Position numbers and translations under genes: made by a program
Shown here: positions 39,068-47,612 of the stretch, in pieces
How the letters are laid out: each line of letters begins with the position of its first letter
Numbering within the stretch: the stretch's first letter is position 1
DNA from: Pseudomonas psychrophila
GTDB lineage: Bacteria; Pseudomonadota; Gammaproteobacteria; Pseudomonadales; Pseudomonadaceae
DNA length: 64,000 bases
Assembly (NCBI RefSeq): GCF_001043005.1
Contig: NZ_JYKZ01000001.1
Span: 744,001 to 808,000, forward strand
Direction of reading: 5' to 3'
Notes under the pieces: generated by a model
The model's database searches: none
The model's input: the letters and a program-made list of their open reading frames with translations, nothing else
What the model was told of the DNA's origin: nothing

Positions 39068-39798
39068 TCTCGATCAAGAACATCAACAAGTGGTACGGGG
39101 ACTTCCAGGTACTGACCGATTGCAGTACCGAAGTCAAAAAGGGCGAAGTGGTCGTGGTATGCGGCCCGTCCGGCTCGGGCAAGTCGACCCTGATCAAATG
39201 CGTCAATGCCCTTGAACCGTTCCAGAAAGGCGACATTAGCGTTGACGGCACATCCATTGCCGACCCGAAGACCAACCTGCCAAAACTGCGTTCGCGGGTT
39301 GGCATGGTGTTCCAGCATTTCGAACTGTTCCCGCACATGACCATCACCGAAAACCTGACCATTGCTCAGGTCAAGGTGCTGGGTCGCAGCAAGGCCGAAG
39401 CCACTAAAAAAGGCCTCGAACTGCTGGAGCGAGTCGGTCTGTCGGCCCATGCCCATAAACACCCAGGCCAGTTGTCCGGTGGTCAGCAACAGCGTGTGGC
39501 CATTGCCCGAGCCTTGGCCATGGATCCGATCGTCATGCTGTTTGACGAACCGACCTCGGCGCTCGACCCGGAAATGGTTAACGAAGTACTCGACGTGATG
39601 GTGCAACTGGCCAACGAAGGCATGACCATGATGTGTGTAACCCACGAAATGGGTTTTGCACGCAAGGTAGCCGACCGTGTGATCTTTATGGACCAAGGCA
39701 AAATCGTCGAAGACTGCGAAAAAGAAGAGTTCTTCGGCGATGTATCTGCCCGCTCCGAGCGTGCCCAGCACTTCCTCGCCAAGATCCTGCAGCACTAA
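39064..39798 (+). CDS. aatP: Glutamate/aspartate ABC transporter ATPase AatP
   Basis: 244 residues. Walker [10 protein letters not shown] (about 35-43), Q-loop [11 protein letters not shown], signature [15 protein letters not shown], Walker [13 protein letters not shown] and the H-loop VTHEMGFA are intact, as in the GlnQ/GltL polar amino-acid ATPases. It is the last transporter gene. A 160-bp gap with a repeat precedes the aauSR genes. Confidence 0.95.
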   Translation: MISIKNINKWYGDFQVLTDCSTEVKKGEVVVVCGPSGSGKSTLIKCVNALEPFQKGDISVDGTSIADPKTNLPKLRSRVGMVFQHFELFPHMTITENLTIAQVKVLGRSKAEATKKGLELLERVGLSAHAHKHPGQLSGGQQQRVAIARALAMDPIVMLFDEPTSALDPEMVNEVLDVMVQLANEGMTMMCVTHEMGFARKVADRVIFMDQGKIVEDCEKEEFFGDVSARSERAQHFLAKILQH

Positions 39799-39820
39799 AT
39801 TTGGTGCAAACCAAATACCT

Positions 39821-39909
39821 GTAGTCGCTGCCGAAGGCTGCGAAGGGGGCCACAGCCCCCGTTTTCTGGATACCACAGGGTATTCTTCGCAGCCTGCGGC
39901 AGCGACTAC
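39821..39909. repeat. Inverted-repeat element between aatP and aauS
   Basis: Arms GTAGTCGCTGCCGAAGGCTG and onward (39821-39845) and its inverse (39885-39909) match over 25 bp with one mismatch. A smaller hairpin GGGGGC/GCCCCC sits inside. It belongs to the GCTGCCGNAGGCTGCG class of Pseudomonas intergenic repeats; an eroded relative is at 7595. Confidence 0.8.
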
Positions 39910-39956
39910 GGGTCTCGCAACCCCCTTTGCGCAGTGGTTGACCCAAGGCATCTGTG

Positions 39957-41861
39957 ATGAAATGCGACCCCACTCTTTATCGCGGTGCTCCGCCCTCACT
40001 TGCCGTGAAACCTCGTCTACTCCGCCATTTCCTGCTGCCGTTGCTGATCATCCTGATGACGATCGGCCTGGGTTACGCGGGCTATCGCATCAGTGAACAC
40101 TTCGGTATTCGCACGCTGAGCGAAACCGGCGAACGCCAGCTTGAGCTCCACGCCCGTACCGTTGAAAGCGAACTGGGCAAATACACCTACCTGCCCAGCC
40201 TGCTGGAACTGGAATCCAGTGTTTCCCGCTTGCTGGCTGATCCGAGCGTGCAGAACCGGGTCACCGTCAATCAGTACCTTGAAGGCCTTAACCGCCGCAG
40301 CCGCAGCCGGGCGATCTATGTGCTCGACACTACTGGCCGCGTGATGGCTACCAGTAACTGGCGTGATACCGACAGCTATCTGGGTGAAGACCTGTCATTT
40401 CGCGCCTACTTCCAGGACGCTGTGCGCGGCCAGCCGGGGCGTTTCTACGGGATTGGCAGCACCTCGGGTGAACCGGGCTACTACCTGGCTCACGGCCTCG
40501 AAGAACAAGGCAAGATCATTGGCGTCGCCGTGATCAAGGTCCGCCTCGAAGCCCTTGAAGAACGCTGGCAACGCGCTCGCCTCGAAGCCTATGTGAGCGA
40601 CGAGAACGGCATCATCATTCTGTCCAGCGATCCTACCAGACGCCTTAAATCAATCCGCCCGCTCAGCCCCGAAACCAAGGAGCGACTGGCACGCAGCCTT
40701 CAATACTACTGGTGGCCGCTTAATGAACTGGAACCTCTGGAGCGCGAAAACCTGGCGACCGGGGTAGAAAAAGTCACCTTTGCCAATAACAATCAGGTCG
40801 TTACCGACCAACAGGAAGTCAGCTATCTGGCGCAAACCCGCAAGCTTAATGACACGCCCTGGGACATCACCCTGCTCTCGCCATTACAAGATCTGCGCCG
40901 TGAAGCCGCTAATCAGGGGACGTTGGTTGCTGTTGCCTTTGCCTTGCTGGCGTTTCTACTGATTGCCTGGAATGAACGGCGCAAAGTGATAGCCACCCGG
41001 CTGGCGGCTCGCGAAGCCCTGCAAGAAGCCAACAACCAGCTGGAACGCAAGATTACCGAGCGCACCACCCACTTGCGGGCCAGCAACGAACGGCTCAAAG
41101 GCCAGATCCGAGAACGACGCCAGGCTGAAGACACCTTGCGCCGGGCCCAGGATGAACTGGTACAGGCAGGTAAACTGGCGGCCATCGGGCAGATGTCCAC
41201 CAGCATTGCCCATGAACTGAATCAGCCCCTTGCAGCATTGCGCACACTGTCAGGCAATACCGTGCGCTTTCTTGAGCGCGGAGACCTCAAGGTCGCCGCC
41301 GACAATTTGAGCACCATCAACAACCTGGTCGATCGCATGGGCCGCATCACCGCCAACCTGCGTTCGTTTGCACGCCGTGGCGATGACCAGGGCCAGGCCA
41401 GCCTGGGCAAGGCTGTCGACGCGGCCCTGCAGCTGCTCGCCAGCCGCATGGAAGAATCCGGCGTGCAGCTTCATCGAGAGCTCAATGATGTGGCACTGAA
41501 GATTGACCAGACCCGACTGGAACAAATTCTGGTCAACCTGATCGGTAACGCACTGGACGCCATGCAGGGTCACACAGCATCGCCACAGCTTTGGCTGGAG
41601 GGCGAGTTCAATGACAGCAAATATCGCCTTCGAGTCCGCGATAACGGCCCCGGGATCGACCCCGAAGCCCGCAAACATCTCTTCGAACCGTTCTTCACCA
41701 CCAAACCCGGCGAACAGGGCCTGGGCCTGGGCTTGACCCTGTCAGCCAGCCTGGCCGCAGCCGCTGGCGGCAACCTCAGCGTCGAGTTCCCGGTCAGTGG
41801 TGGTGTCGCATTTGTCCTTCTTTTACCGCTGGTGCAACCCGCCAAGGCCGAGCCGATATGA
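39957..41861 (+). CDS. aauS: Sensor histidine kinase AauS
   Basis: 634 residues, DctB-like. A first membrane helix (about 20-42) and a second near 318-336 bracket a periplasmic dCACHE/PAS-type sensor (residues about 45-315, RAIYVLDTTGRVMATSNW). A coiled-coil linker (ERKITERTTHLRASNERLKG) leads to the HisKA domain with phospho-acceptor His419 in IAHELNQPL and a HATPase domain (N box NLIGNALDAM, DNGPGID, GLGLGLTLS). It should detect acidic amino acids outside the membrane. Start: ATG at 39957, directly after a GTG. It overlaps aauR by 4 bp. Confidence 0.93.
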   Translation: MKCDPTLYRGAPPSLAVKPRLLRHFLLPLLIILMTIGLGYAGYRISEHFGIRTLSETGERQLELHARTVESELGKYTYLPSLLELESSVSRLLADPSVQNRVTVNQYLEGLNRRSRSRAIYVLDTTGRVMATSNWRDTDSYLGEDLSFRAYFQDAVRGQPGRFYGIGSTSGEPGYYLAHGLEEQGKIIGVAVIKVRLEALEERWQRARLEAYVSDENGIIILSSDPTRRLKSIRPLSPETKERLARSLQYYWWPLNELEPLERENLATGVEKVTFANNNQVVTDQQEVSYLAQTRKLNDTPWDITLLSPLQDLRREAANQGTLVAVAFALLAFLLIAWNERRKVIATRLAAREALQEANNQLERKITERTTHLRASNERLKGQIRERRQAEDTLRRAQDELVQAGKLAAIGQMSTSIAHELNQPLAALRTLSGNTVRFLERGDLKVAADNLSTINNLVDRMGRITANLRSFARRGDDQGQASLGKAVDAALQLLASRMEESGVQLHRELNDVALKIDQTRLEQILVNLIGNALDAMQGHTASPQLWLEGEFNDSKYRLRVRDNGPGIDPEARKHLFEPFFTTKPGEQGLGLGLTLSASLAAAAGGNLSVEFPVSGGVAFVLLLPLVQPAKAEPI

Positions 41862-43183
41862 ATAACGACCTGACCGTCCTGATCGTTGAAGACGATCCCC
41901 ACGTCCTGCTCGGATGCCAACAGGCACTGGCACTCGAAGACATTCGCAGCGAAGGCGTCAGCAGTGCCGAGCAGGCGCTGGCGTTGGTAGGCGACAACTT
42001 CCCCGGCATCGTCATCAGTGACATTCGCTTGCCCGGGATCGATGGCCTGGAATTGCTCAAGCGTCTCAAGGCCCGCGACCGCAGCCTGCCGGTGGTACTC
42101 ATCACAGGCCATGGCGATATTTCCATGGCGGTGGGCGCCATGCGCGACGGCGCCTATGACTTTATGGAAAAACCCTTTTCCCCCGAGCGGCTGGTGGATG
42201 TGGCCCGCCGTGCGCTGGAACAACGTAGCCTGGCCCGGGAAGTCTGGTCGCTGCGTCGCCAGCTGGCCGAACGCGACTCCCTCGAAGGGCGGATCATCGG
42301 GCGCTCACCTGCCATGCAGCAGTTGCGTGAATTGATTGCCAACGTCGCCGATACCTCAGCGAACGTATTGATTGAAGGCGAAACGGGCACAGGCAAAGAG
42401 TTGGTCGCCCGATGTCTGCACGACTTCAGCCGACGCCATCCCCAGCAGTTTGTGGCACTTAACTGCGGCGGTTTGCCGGAAAACCTGTTTGAAAGCGAGA
42501 TTTTCGGCCACGAAGCCAACGCCTTCACCGGTGCAGGCAAACGCCGCATTGGCAAAATCGAACACGCCGATGGCGGCACACTGTTTCTCGACGAAGTCGA
42601 GAGCATGCCGATCAACCTGCAAATCAAGCTGCTGCGGGTATTGCAGGAACGCACCCTGGAGCGCCTGGGCTCCAACCAGAGCATCGACGTGGATTGCCGT
42701 GTAATCGCGGCCACCAAGTCCGACCTCGATCAACTGAGCAAGGCCAGCCAGTTCCGTAGCGACCTGTATTACCGCCTGAACGTCGTCACCCTTGAACTGC
42801 CGCCCCTGCGCGAGCGCCGCGAAGATATCCTGCAGTTGTTCGAGTACTTCTTGCAGCAATCGTCCCTGCGTTTCGACCGAGCCGCCCCTGAACTGGACAA
42901 CCAGACCGTGTCCAGCCTGATGAGCCATGACTGGCCGGGCAACGTGCGTGAACTGCGCAACGTGGCCGAGCGTTTCGCCCTGGGCCTGCCGGCCTTTAAA
43001 AAGTCCGGAGGCAGCGCGGCACAGGGGCTGGGGTTTTCCGAGGCGGTTGAGGCGTTCGAGCGCAACCTGCTCAATGACGCGTTGCAACGCAGCGGCGGCA
43101 ACCTGACCCAAGCCAGCCTGGAGCTGGGCATGGCCAAGACCACCCTGTTCGACAAAGTCAAAAAATACGGGATCGCTCACTGA
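41858..43183 (+). CDS. aauR: Sigma-54-dependent response regulator AauR
   Basis: 441 residues, DctD/NtrC class. A receiver domain with Asp55 (VISDIRLPG) is followed by an AAA+ sigma-54 activation domain (Walker A GETGTGKE, GGTLFLDEVE) and a Fis-type helix-turn-helix (LTQASLELGMAKTTLFDKVK). The sigma-54 contact loop reads NAFTGA instead of GAFTGA. It should activate aatJQMP through the palindromes at 36265 and 36296. The ATG overlaps the aauS stop (ATGA), and glpM overlaps its end by one base. Confidence 0.93.
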   Translation: MNNDLTVLIVEDDPHVLLGCQQALALEDIRSEGVSSAEQALALVGDNFPGIVISDIRLPGIDGLELLKRLKARDRSLPVVLITGHGDISMAVGAMRDGAYDFMEKPFSPERLVDVARRALEQRSLAREVWSLRRQLAERDSLEGRIIGRSPAMQQLRELIANVADTSANVLIEGETGTGKELVARCLHDFSRRHPQQFVALNCGGLPENLFESEIFGHEANAFTGAGKRRIGKIEHADGGTLFLDEVESMPINLQIKLLRVLQERTLERLGSNQSIDVDCRVIAATKSDLDQLSKASQFRSDLYYRLNVVTLELPPLRERREDILQLFEYFLQQSSLRFDRAAPELDNQTVSSLMSHDWPGNVRELRNVAERFALGLPAFKKSGGSAAQGLGFSEAVEAFERNLLNDALQRSGGNLTQASLELGMAKTTLFDKVKKYGIAH

Positions 43184-43518
43184 TGGATTTGATTCTCAAA
43201 GCGGCTTTGGGCGCTGGCGTCGTGAACATTCTCGCGATGCTGGCCAAGACCAAAAATTACTACATCGCGGGTTTGGTCCCGTTGTTCCCGACCTTTGCCC
43301 TGATTGCGCATTACATCGTCGGTAAAGGCCGCTCGGTGGACGACCTTAAAACCACCATTGTCTTTGGCATGTGGTCGATCATTCCTTACTTCGTCTACCT
43401 GGCAACCCTCTATGTGCTGGTGGACCGCATGCGGCTTGAGGCCTCATTGGCACTGGCCGCAGTGGCCTGGCTGATGGCCGCCACGGTACTGGTCAGTGTA
43501 TGGGTGCGCTTGCACTGA
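43183..43518 (+). CDS. glpM: GlpM family membrane protein
   Basis: 111 residues with four hydrophobic segments. It resembles GlpM of P. aeruginosa, a small membrane protein reported near glpD and linked to alginate production. The start MDLILKAALGAGVVN is typical. It begins on the last base of the aauR stop (TGATG), so in this genome it is translationally coupled to aauR, not to glpD. Function remains poorly defined. Confidence 0.88.
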   Translation: MDLILKAALGAGVVNILAMLAKTKNYYIAGLVPLFPTFALIAHYIVGKGRSVDDLKTTIVFGMWSIIPYFVYLATLYVLVDRMRLEASLALAAVAWLMAATVLVSVWVRLH

Positions 43519-43527
43519 CTGCCCCAT

Positions 43528-43553
43528 GTGGGAACGAGCCTGCTCGCTCCCAC
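43528..43553. repeat. REP sequence
   Basis: GTGGGAACGAGC and GCTCGCTCCCAC pair with one mismatch around 2-3 bases. This is the most common single REP of the P. fluorescens lineage. It lies between the convergent glpM and tc genes and may act as a transcription or mRNA-decay boundary. Confidence 0.85.
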
Positions 43554-43587
43554 ACAGAGTCTCTACACTGCTCCACACTGCGTACGC

Positions 43588-46500
43588 TCAACGGATCGTG
43601 TAACTCACATGCAGAATAATGTCGTTCAAACTGAGCAACATTGCCTGCTGGCCGCCTCGGGCATGTGGGAACACCAGTGAAAACTCTCCTTGGTCGACTG
43701 GCAACCCTTCAAAGGGCAGGTACTGACCATCGTTGAAGTCCAGCATGAACTGCCCGCTGTCATCCAGACCATGGGACAACGCCACTGCGCTGCAGCCACT
43801 GGCCAACTGATGCGCGCTGTTGTAGCGCAACACCGCCTGCACGTTTTCGTAAGGCCCCAACAGCGCCGGCAACGAAATGCTCAGGCTCTTGATCAAACGG
43901 CGGCTCCCAAGGTTAAGGCTCGCTGGATAGTCGTCCAGAATCCTCAGGCTCTGCAGCTTGAAGGTCACGACCAGATTGTTGTCGCTGTCCACAACGGCCT
44001 CGACGGGCAGTTCGGTTTTTATGCGGTCCACGACAGCCAGGCTATCGGGCGTCACCAGTTGGCGAATGGTGTCGATCAGTTGCGGGTCAAGGGTGCGCAA
44101 CGAAGCTGTTTTGCGCACCTGCAAAGCACGCTGATCCCAACTCAAGTAAGCCGCCTCCATTTGCTGCAAGCTCAATAACTGGCTTTCGCCGGCCAGCAGC
44201 CCCTGATACAGATCACTCCAGTTGCCTGGGCGCAGGTAGTTTCGATTGTCCTGGGTTTCCCAGCGCAAGCTGCTCTGGGCCTGTGTACACAGCGAAGACA
44301 CCGTATCGTAGAGTTGATAGTACAAAGTGGACATACGCGCAGCCTGCCAATTGAACAGTGCCTGACCGGTGAAGCGGGTGTTCAGCACTTCGAGCACCGC
44401 ATCGTTGTAGGCCTGTTCCATTTCAGTTTGTTGGCGTTGTTTTTCAGCCATCGCGATTTGTTCGTTGAGCGCCGCGATCTGGGTCGTGATCAACTCGCCC
44501 TCACGCCGTGCCTGATCACGCTGCAAGTCCCACTCTTGAAGCCGGCGACGGTACTGCTCGGAGCTGTCCAGCTTGACGGCTTCGCCCTGCTTCGCATTTG
44601 ACGTCAGGCGTAACACATCACTAAAGGCATCGACCAGGCCACCGACCTCACCCCATCCGACTGCCATGCCCGCGACATTGGGCAGCAGATTAAGCCCACC
44701 TGCGGTGAGGCGTAGCACCCCAGAGGTGGTTTCAAGAAACACCGCCTCACTGCGCAGGTCCATCGCACGCTGCTCACTGGCGGAAATATTCTCCGAAAAC
44801 AGCACGTCGTAATGTTGCTGGCGCGCCAGGGTCGCGGCCTGGGTGCCTTGCAGGCCCGACAGTGTGTGTCGCAACGCGGCCAAATTGGCCCCATGGGCTT
44901 CGCCCATCAGGGCCAGCAAGCCGCCTTGCTGGGTTTGTTGCAACACGTTTAATGCATCCGCATCGCGTCGCTCCAGCACGCCTTGCAGATTGGCGCCGAA
45001 CTGGATCACCTGCTGCACAGCATTGCGCGCACGCTCCAGCAACACCATAAAGCGTTGCGGCCACAGAACCGGGGCGCCCCCGGCCTGCATGCCACCCGCG
45101 CCATCGCCAGCCAAACGAGCCAGCTGCAGCGCTTTGGGATCCACGGGGGTCTCGAACAACTCCAACGCCAACGGCTGACCGTCGATGGACAGATGACGAC
45201 GCAGGTTATAAAGCCGCCCCTCAAAACGATCCCAGTAAGCCAGCACCGCACTGTCCACCGGCGGCCGGAACGGCCCATTAGCCACCATGATCTGCCGTGT
45301 TGAAGCGGGTGGCAGCAGCGCTGATTCCTCCTCCACCCATTGTTCCAGCTCCAGTAGCCGCAGGTTGGATGCGCTACTGGCAGCCTCAAGCGTCGGCGCA
45401 TTCCACGCCAGCGCCAAGGGCAGTTCCGGACGCTTACCCAGCAATTGCAGGGCATGCACGTACCACATTTTGGCCTCGCTCAAACTGTCACGGGTTTGCT
45501 GGCGATACAACTGGTCCCCACGTGCCGCCAACAGCTCCAGCTCGCGCAAAAACACAGCCAGCTTGTAGTTCATGGGGTCGGCAGTGGCGATAACGTCCGG
45601 GTCATCAGTATCGACCGGAGAAGAAGGGCCCCACGTCAAATCCTCTTGCAGCGGCCGTACATTGCAGTAGCGCGGCTTACCGCTGATCATTTGCAATACG
45701 CCAGCAGCGTTTCGATAACCCGCCGGATCGAACAGGCGTCTGAACCAGCGATCGGCCTCATCGAAGCGCTGTTCAGCCAGCAGACGATTGGCAATCAAGA
45801 AGGGTGCGTGGAAGAACAGCTCCCAGGTGTACAGACCCACCCCACCCTCGAAACTGATTTTGCGATTGATTGTTGCGCCTTCGTACCCAGCCGGATCGAT
45901 AAACATCTGCTGCACATCCCACGACAGCAGGGCATCTACCCCCACCAGCATTTTTTGTTCCAGCAAAGGTCCGGCCAGTGTGGTGAGCACCCATTCTTTA
46001 TGGTTGCCAGGCTTCGTGTAGAGCATTTGGGTACGGCCGGCGCTATCGAAGGCGGTAGGAATCCATAAATGGGCCAAGGAGTTATCGTTGATTATTATGG
46101 CCGGTTGGCCAGGAGCGCTCCTCTCCACAGGTATAATCGCGTGATACGTTGTAAGAGCAATTTCTAGAACATATGAGTGATCCCTTACAAAATCCGCAAA
46201 CAATAAAGCAGTGTTCATGACATATGTATTCATTACTTCAGCCATGGCACAAGACTGGGAATAAAAAACCACGCCTGCTTTTAAAATTCGAACATTAAAT
46301 ATCTTATTTCTATGGCTAGTTCTTGCATCTATCGCGATTCTTAATTCCCCCCCCGCACTGGTGAGTTTTACACCCCCAAAATACCAAGAATCGAATGTAT
46401 TCGAGACGTCATATACATACGTACTCGTTGCAGACAAAACAGCAGCCGGAATGCCTGGAGTAAAATTCAATGGCTGGCGTACGGGAATATCATAATAATC

Positions 46501-47598
46501 GCCAAAAAGAACATTCTTATATACAAAGTTTAATGCCAGCGCGGTCCCGGATGAATCGATCATCTGTAAAAGTTTGCTGAAGCGATACAAACTAATCCCC
46601 GTAGGGGTTTCAACAAACACACCCAACTCCGGCTCAATCGTCGTAGGGGCAGCACGCCGTAATTCAGCCGCAAAAACCTTAGAGGGATTATTGGTTAAAG
46701 GCCAGGCGCGCAGGCTCCATTGCCCGGAGGGCTTGAGGGTAGCAATCTGCAGTTCCTGCACCATCGTTGCGTGAGCTTCAGTGACCCCGTCGTTATCAGT
46801 TGCCGTGCCGCCGGCGGAATATTCATGCACGCACACGACATGCAAGCGATTGGCGAAGTACACAATCGACGGCACGGTGTTAGGCATCGGCTGCAGCGGC
46901 GCATCAATCTTGAGCCATTGGCTCCACGACGCAATATTGCGCACTTTGGCATTGGTGCCATGATCGGTCTTGTCCACACGGCGCCAATAATATTCACCGG
47001 GTGTACCGGGAATACTGCCCAGGAAATACGCCTCCCCCTTACTGCTTGCGGGTTCGACCTGATAACCACTGTCATAACGAATATCCAGCACTTTGCGCAG
47101 GCCACTCACATACTGGGTGAAGGCCTGCTCCACGCGCTCGTCGGTGATTCGCCCCTGGTTGATGGCGGTTTCCAGTTCTTCAAATAATTGAGTCTTGCTG
47201 TACCGCAACTCAGGGTCGATATAACTGGCCGGGTAATACATCAGCCGTTGCAAGCCAGCCCAGGAGGCATAACGTTTGTTATAGGCGTTCCAGCGACTGA
47301 AAAAACCGGTCTCGTTGGAGGCTTGTTGCATCGCGGGCAGATCCAGATTCGGTTCCAGCTGTTCGCGGCAGCGGTGCAAGTACAACTGGGCACTGGCCAC
47401 GGCTTCGGCAATGCGGCTGGTTTTGATCTGCCCGGACACATTCGGATCGAGCAGCAGGTATTCATAAAGATCCTCGGCAGTCGTGATCTTGGCCGCCAGT
47501 GCGCCCAGACCTCGAAGGGGGATTACATGCTTAAGGTAATAAGGCACCAAAGCATCACGCCGGGATTCGTTAAGACCGGCCAATAATTTCTCGTTCAT
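43588..47598 (-). CDS. Tc toxin A subunit, C-terminal part (TcaB-like)
   Basis: 1336 residues. The order fits the distal half of a TcA subunit: an ABC-toxin N-terminal segment (about 1-190, with ETGFFSRWNAYNKRYASW), a neuraminidase-like/receptor-binding region (about 190-560), a helical shaft and pore region (about 900-1130, including AGGLNLLPNVAGMAVGWGEV) and the TcB-binding C-terminus (SLSISLPALLGPYENVQAVL). In entomopathogens TcA forms a pentameric injector for a TcB-TcC cocoon. GGGAG is seven bases before the ATG, and the TcaA-like gene ends 14 bp upstream. Residues about 350-500 are encoded by unusually AT-rich DNA. Confidence 0.9.
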   Translation of the reverse strand: MNEKLLAGLNESRRDALVPYYLKHVIPLRGLGALAAKITTAEDLYEYLLLDPNVSGQIKTSRIAEAVASAQLYLHRCREQLEPNLDLPAMQQASNETGFFSRWNAYNKRYASWAGLQRLMYYPASYIDPELRYSKTQLFEELETAINQGRITDERVEQAFTQYVSGLRKVLDIRYDSGYQVEPASSKGEAYFLGSIPGTPGEYYWRRVDKTDHGTNAKVRNIASWSQWLKIDAPLQPMPNTVPSIVYFANRLHVVCVHEYSAGGTATDNDGVTEAHATMVQELQIATLKPSGQWSLRAWPLTNNPSKVFAAELRRAAPTTIEPELGVFVETPTGISLYRFSKLLQMIDSSGTALALNFVYKNVLFGDYYDIPVRQPLNFTPGIPAAVLSATSTYVYDVSNTFDSWYFGGVKLTSAGGELRIAIDARTSHRNKIFNVRILKAGVVFYSQSCAMAEVMNTYVMNTALLFADFVRDHSYVLEIALTTYHAIIPVERSAPGQPAIIINDNSLAHLWIPTAFDSAGRTQMLYTKPGNHKEWVLTTLAGPLLEQKMLVGVDALLSWDVQQMFIDPAGYEGATINRKISFEGGVGLYTWELFFHAPFLIANRLLAEQRFDEADRWFRRLFDPAGYRNAAGVLQMISGKPRYCNVRPLQEDLTWGPSSPVDTDDPDVIATADPMNYKLAVFLRELELLAARGDQLYRQQTRDSLSEAKMWYVHALQLLGKRPELPLALAWNAPTLEAASSASNLRLLELEQWVEEESALLPPASTRQIMVANGPFRPPVDSAVLAYWDRFEGRLYNLRRHLSIDGQPLALELFETPVDPKALQLARLAGDGAGGMQAGGAPVLWPQRFMVLLERARNAVQQVIQFGANLQGVLERRDADALNVLQQTQQGGLLALMGEAHGANLAALRHTLSGLQGTQAATLARQQHYDVLFSENISASEQRAMDLRSEAVFLETTSGVLRLTAGGLNLLPNVAGMAVGWGEVGGLVDAFSDVLRLTSNAKQGEAVKLDSSEQYRRRLQEWDLQRDQARREGELITTQIAALNEQIAMAEKQRQQTEMEQAYNDAVLEVLNTRFTGQALFNWQAARMSTLYYQLYDTVSSLCTQAQSSLRWETQDNRNYLRPGNWSDLYQGLLAGESQLLSLQQMEAAYLSWDQRALQVRKTASLRTLDPQLIDTIRQLVTPDSLAVVDRIKTELPVEAVVDSDNNLVVTFKLQSLRILDDYPASLNLGSRRLIKSLSISLPALLGPYENVQAVLRYNSAHQLASGCSAVALSHGLDDSGQFMLDFNDGQYLPFEGLPVDQGEFSLVFPHARGGQQAMLLSLNDIILHVSYTIR

Positions 47599-47612
47599 AG
47601 CGGTTCTCCCGG

